This document shows positions 61,915 through 64,000 of a stretch of 64,000 nt of DNA, piece after piece. The notes under the pieces were generated by a model that saw only the letters and a list, made by a program, of their open reading frames with translations, was not told the DNA's origin and made no database searches. This stretch comes from Gymnodinialimonas sp. 202GB13-11 (GTDB lineage Bacteria; Pseudomonadota; Alphaproteobacteria; Rhodobacterales; Rhodobacteraceae). Position numbers and translations under genes: made by a program. Positions within the stretch are counted from its first letter, which is position 1. Every line of letters starts with the position of its first letter. The stretch spans positions 310,001-374,000 of the forward strand of contig NZ_JBFRBH010000001.1 of assembly GCF_040932485.1 (NCBI RefSeq). The letters are read 5' to 3'.

Positions 61915-62983
61915 GCGGATATCTGGCTGGCTGCGCGGCCTGCGCAGTGCCGCGCCCCCCGCGCCGGTAGATGCGCCGCGCAGTTGCACCCATGTCATCC
62001 TGCTCGACGGCACGATGTCATCCCTCACACCGGGCTGCGAAACCAATATCGGCCTCACCTTCTGCCTCTTGCAGGACCTTCCCACTGATAGCACCGTGCG
62101 CCTCTATTACGAGCCGGGCATCCAATGGCGTGGCGTCCTGCGTGCGCATGAGGTGATGGCGGGCATCGGCATCAACCGCCAGATCAAACGCGCCTATGCA
62201 TGGCTCGCCACCGGGTACAAACCGGGCGACCGCATTTTTCTGATGGGGTATTCGCGTGGCGCCTATGCCGTCCGCTCGCTCGGCGGGCTGATCGACCGCA
62301 TGGGCCTTCTGCGCCGCGAACTCGTCGCCCAAGGCATGGTTGAAGAGATCTACAGCCTCTACCGCGAAGACCCGGAGGGCGCGGCCGCGCAGGCGCTGAG
62401 TGGGCGCGTTTGTTTCCGGGAGGTGCCGATCCGCTTTCTGGGTGCTTACGACACTGTCCGCGCCCTTGGCATCCGCTATCCGCTGGTCTGGCGCTTCTTG
62501 CCCCTGCCGCACCCCTACCACAGCCACACCCTTGGCGATCATGTCGAGGTGGCGCGCCAGGCGCTCGCCCTTGATGAAACCCGCGTGGCCTATGCGCCGG
62601 TTCTTTGGGATACGACAGCGCCCAACCGCAGCGGGCGCGATGTGCGACAGGTTTGGTTCAAGGGCAACCACGGCGACATCGGCGGCCAGTTGAATGGCAG
62701 GGCGACGGCGCGTCCCCGCTCCAACATCTCACTCGTCTGGATGCTGGAAGAGGTGGCGGAAGCGGGCCTTTCCCTACCGGTCGGATGGCAGGGCCGCTTT
62801 CAAACGGATCACGACGCGCCCTCGATTGGCAATTTCGCGGGCTTCGGCAAACTCTTCTGGGCCCGCAGGCGGCGCGTTGTGGGCGTTGACCCGTCCGAGC
62901 GCCTCCACCCCAGCGCCAAGGGCCATTCCGGCGTTCCAACGCTCGACACCAATGATACAGACGGACAGCCCGCGCCCGGCTGA
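61901..62983 (+). CDS. DUF2235 alpha/beta-hydrolase-like protein
   Basis: 360 residues from a TTG at 61901, with a 14-base overlap with the hydroxylase gene; the ORF is open further upstream but that is shadow sequence. 'HVILLDGTMSSLTPG' (DGT start of the family), nucleophile elbow 'FLMGYSRGAYAVRSLGGLID' (GxSxG Ser) and 'FKGNHGDIGGQLNG' (the His-x-Asp-Gly-Gly segment) identify DUF2235, which includes type VI secretion phospholipase effectors (Tle1). No secretion genes are nearby, so a housekeeping or lipid-related role is as likely. Convergent with hrpB. Confidence 0.82.
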   Translation: MRLSERISGWLRGLRSAAPPAPVDAPRSCTHVILLDGTMSSLTPGCETNIGLTFCLLQDLPTDSTVRLYYEPGIQWRGVLRAHEVMAGIGINRQIKRAYAWLATGYKPGDRIFLMGYSRGAYAVRSLGGLIDRMGLLRRELVAQGMVEEIYSLYREDPEGAAAQALSGRVCFREVPIRFLGAYDTVRALGIRYPLVWRFLPLPHPYHSHTLGDHVEVARQALALDETRVAYAPVLWDTTAPNRSGRDVRQVWFKGNHGDIGGQLNGRATARPRSNISLVWMLEEVAEAGLSLPVGWQGRFQTDHDAPSIGNFAGFGKLFWARRRRVVGVDPSERLHPSAKGHSGVPTLDTNDTDGQPAPG

Positions 62984-62993
62984 TCGGCCCGCC

Positions 62994-64000
62994 TCAACCT
63001 CCCTTTCGCTTCTTTGCCCGCAACGTCGGGTCGGCCTCCCGCGGGTCCTCCGGCCAGGGATGTTTCGGGTACTTCGCCCGCATCTCCTTGCGCACCTCGG
63101 CATAAGACCCGTCCCAAAACCCCGGCAAGTCGGTCGTGACCTGAACCGGCCTCTGCGCCGGGCTCAGCAGGGTCAATTTCAGTGGCAGCCGATCCGGTCC
63201 GATCCGAGGATGCTCCCGCGTGCCGAATACCTCCTGCAGGCGCAGCGCGACCTCTGGCACGTCGCCCGAATAATCAATCGCCACCGAGCGCCCGAGCGGC
63301 GACACCCAGCTCTCCGGCGCCAGCCGCGCGACCTCCTGCATGGCGTCCCACCCGAGCCACGCCTCCAGCGCCTGCGCCGGGTCGAAACGCTTCAAATCAT
63401 CAGCGCTTTTCAGGCCCGACAGAAACGGAAGCGCCCAATCCTCCAGCCCCGCCATCAAACCCGCGTCTGACACGTCCGCCACGCCGGAAAACGCGACCCG
63501 TGCCCGCAACAGCTTCGCCCGTTTCGACCATCCCAATGCGCCCAGGCCAAGATCACGCACCCCGTCCAGCAGGGCCTCGGCCACCGCTTCTGGCGCTGCG
63601 TCCTTCCAGACCCGATCCTCCAGCACCAGCGCACCCAACCGCTCCTGCCGCCGCGCCTCTACCCGCCGCGTCCGTTTGGACCATTCGCACACGTCTACCC
63701 AAGCGATCCGATCCCCATAGAGCGCCCGGACTTCAGCCTCCGACACCTCAACAGCCGCGCGGATCCGCGCCTCCCTCGGATTGCCATCCAGATCGGTCGC
63801 CACGATCAGCCGCGCTCCAGCCAACCCGTCGCCCTCCGGCATCACCGCGCCCTTACCGCCAGACAGCACGAACCGAGGCTGCTCCCCCGCGCGCCGCAGC
63901 CCGATCCGGTCCGGGTACGCCAAAGCCGCCTGCGCGCCCGGCCCCAGTGTCGGACCCGCCTCAAACCGCTTCAGCCGCTTAGCCTCCTGTCGGATGCGCG
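62994..64000 (-). CDS. hrpB: ATP-dependent helicase HrpB, C-terminal part (cut by window end)
   Basis: The minus-strand frame stays open to base 64000, so the 5' part lies beyond the window; the in-window ATG-like codon near 63923 is internal. Residues seen are the HrpB C-terminal region: 'ALAYPDRIGLRRAGEQPRFVLSGGKGAVMPEGDGLAGARLIVATDLDG', and the extreme C-terminus 'PVQVTTDLPGFWDGSYAEVRKEMRAKYPKHPWPEDPREADPTLRAK' with the tail Lys/Arg-rich. HrpB is a DExH-box helicase of uncertain RNA role. The helicase core is not in the window. Confidence 0.9.
   Translation of the reverse strand, partial: RIRQEAKRLKRFEAGPTLGPGAQAALAYPDRIGLRRAGEQPRFVLSGGKGAVMPEGDGLAGARLIVATDLDGNPREARIRAAVEVSEAEVRALYGDRIAWVDVCEWSKRTRRVEARRQERLGALVLEDRVWKDAAPEAVAEALLDGVRDLGLGALGWSKRAKLLRARVAFSGVADVSDAGLMAGLEDWALPFLSGLKSADDLKRFDPAQALEAWLGWDAMQEVARLAPESWVSPLGRSVAIDYSGDVPEVALRLQEVFGTREHPRIGPDRLPLKLTLLSPAQRPVQVTTDLPGFWDGSYAEVRKEMRAKYPKHPWPEDPREADPTLRAKKRKGG

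Noticed and set aside
1-64000. tRNA, rRNA, CRISPR, prophage and insertion sequences
   Set aside because: No cloverleaf, rRNA-like, repeat-spacer, integrase or transposase pattern was seen in the gaps or frames inspected by eye.

Overview
The window is a high-GC, gene-dense chromosomal segment from an alphaproteobacterium, almost certainly a marine-type member of the Rhodobacteraceae (Roseobacter group). The evidence is the sulfonate (DHPS) degradation genes, tripartite tricarboxylate transporter, Lrp-type PutR next to a long PutA, serine-cycle genes, SelD fusion, and the short hairpin repeats ending in a TATTT tract that I associate with this family. I see no phage, insertion sequence, CRISPR array, rRNA or tRNA. 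Both ends cut genes: a ThuA-like gene at the left and an HrpB-type helicase at the right.

Left part (1-13.5 kb). A seven-gene minus-strand operon (6803 down to 1095) is organised as hpsN-hpsO-hpsP-usp-comD-comE-FMN dehydrogenase. Together these could oxidise 2,3-dihydroxypropane-1-sulfonate to sulfolactate, then sulfopyruvate, then sulfoacetaldehyde. Two LacI-family operators lie upstream. Next come hyuAB (ATP-dependent hydantoinase/oxoprolinase type) with a LysR regulator, a malyl-CoA lyase, and an orphan LuxR-type response regulator with an atypical receiver.

Middle-left (13.7-24.8 kb). A plus-strand operon holds a class V aminotransferase, malate-CoA ligase (mtkAB), and a very short NAD-binding-only relative of D-2-hydroxyacid dehydrogenases that lacks its catalytic residues. 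With the malyl-CoA lyase this forms a serine-cycle-like glyoxylate/acetyl-CoA module. Then follow a uronate dehydrogenase-like gene, an FAD amine oxidase-like gene, putR/putA, and a TetR gene divergent from a small membrane protein with two perfect operators between them.

Centre (24.8-33.8 kb). tctDE and a periplasmic binding protein face tctCBA, which runs directly into a CaiB/BaiF CoA-transferase and a short citrate-synthase-like citryl-CoA lyase with all three catalytic residues. This looks like a self-contained, regulated module for uptake and CoA-transferase-dependent cleavage of citrate or a similar acid. A TGTCAG direct repeat with 11-base period upstream of tctC is a good candidate TctD site.

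Right part (34-64 kb). This is mostly housekeeping and scattered accessory genes: beta-hydroxyacid dehydrogenase, EEP-family hydrolase, mnmH, valS, two secreted SH3 proteins, a tiny Tat-signal ORF, two PLP aminotransferases, a YgfZ-like protein, DNA methyltransferase repair protein, GST, ileS, FAD monooxygenase, DMT exporter, a cNMP-Trx-thioredoxin reductase-like fusion without its redox cysteines, ycjF/ycjX, truA, a SelD fusion, an orphan form II CoxL-like hydroxylase, and a DUF2235 protein. mnmH and selD together show that the organism can make selenouridine in tRNA.
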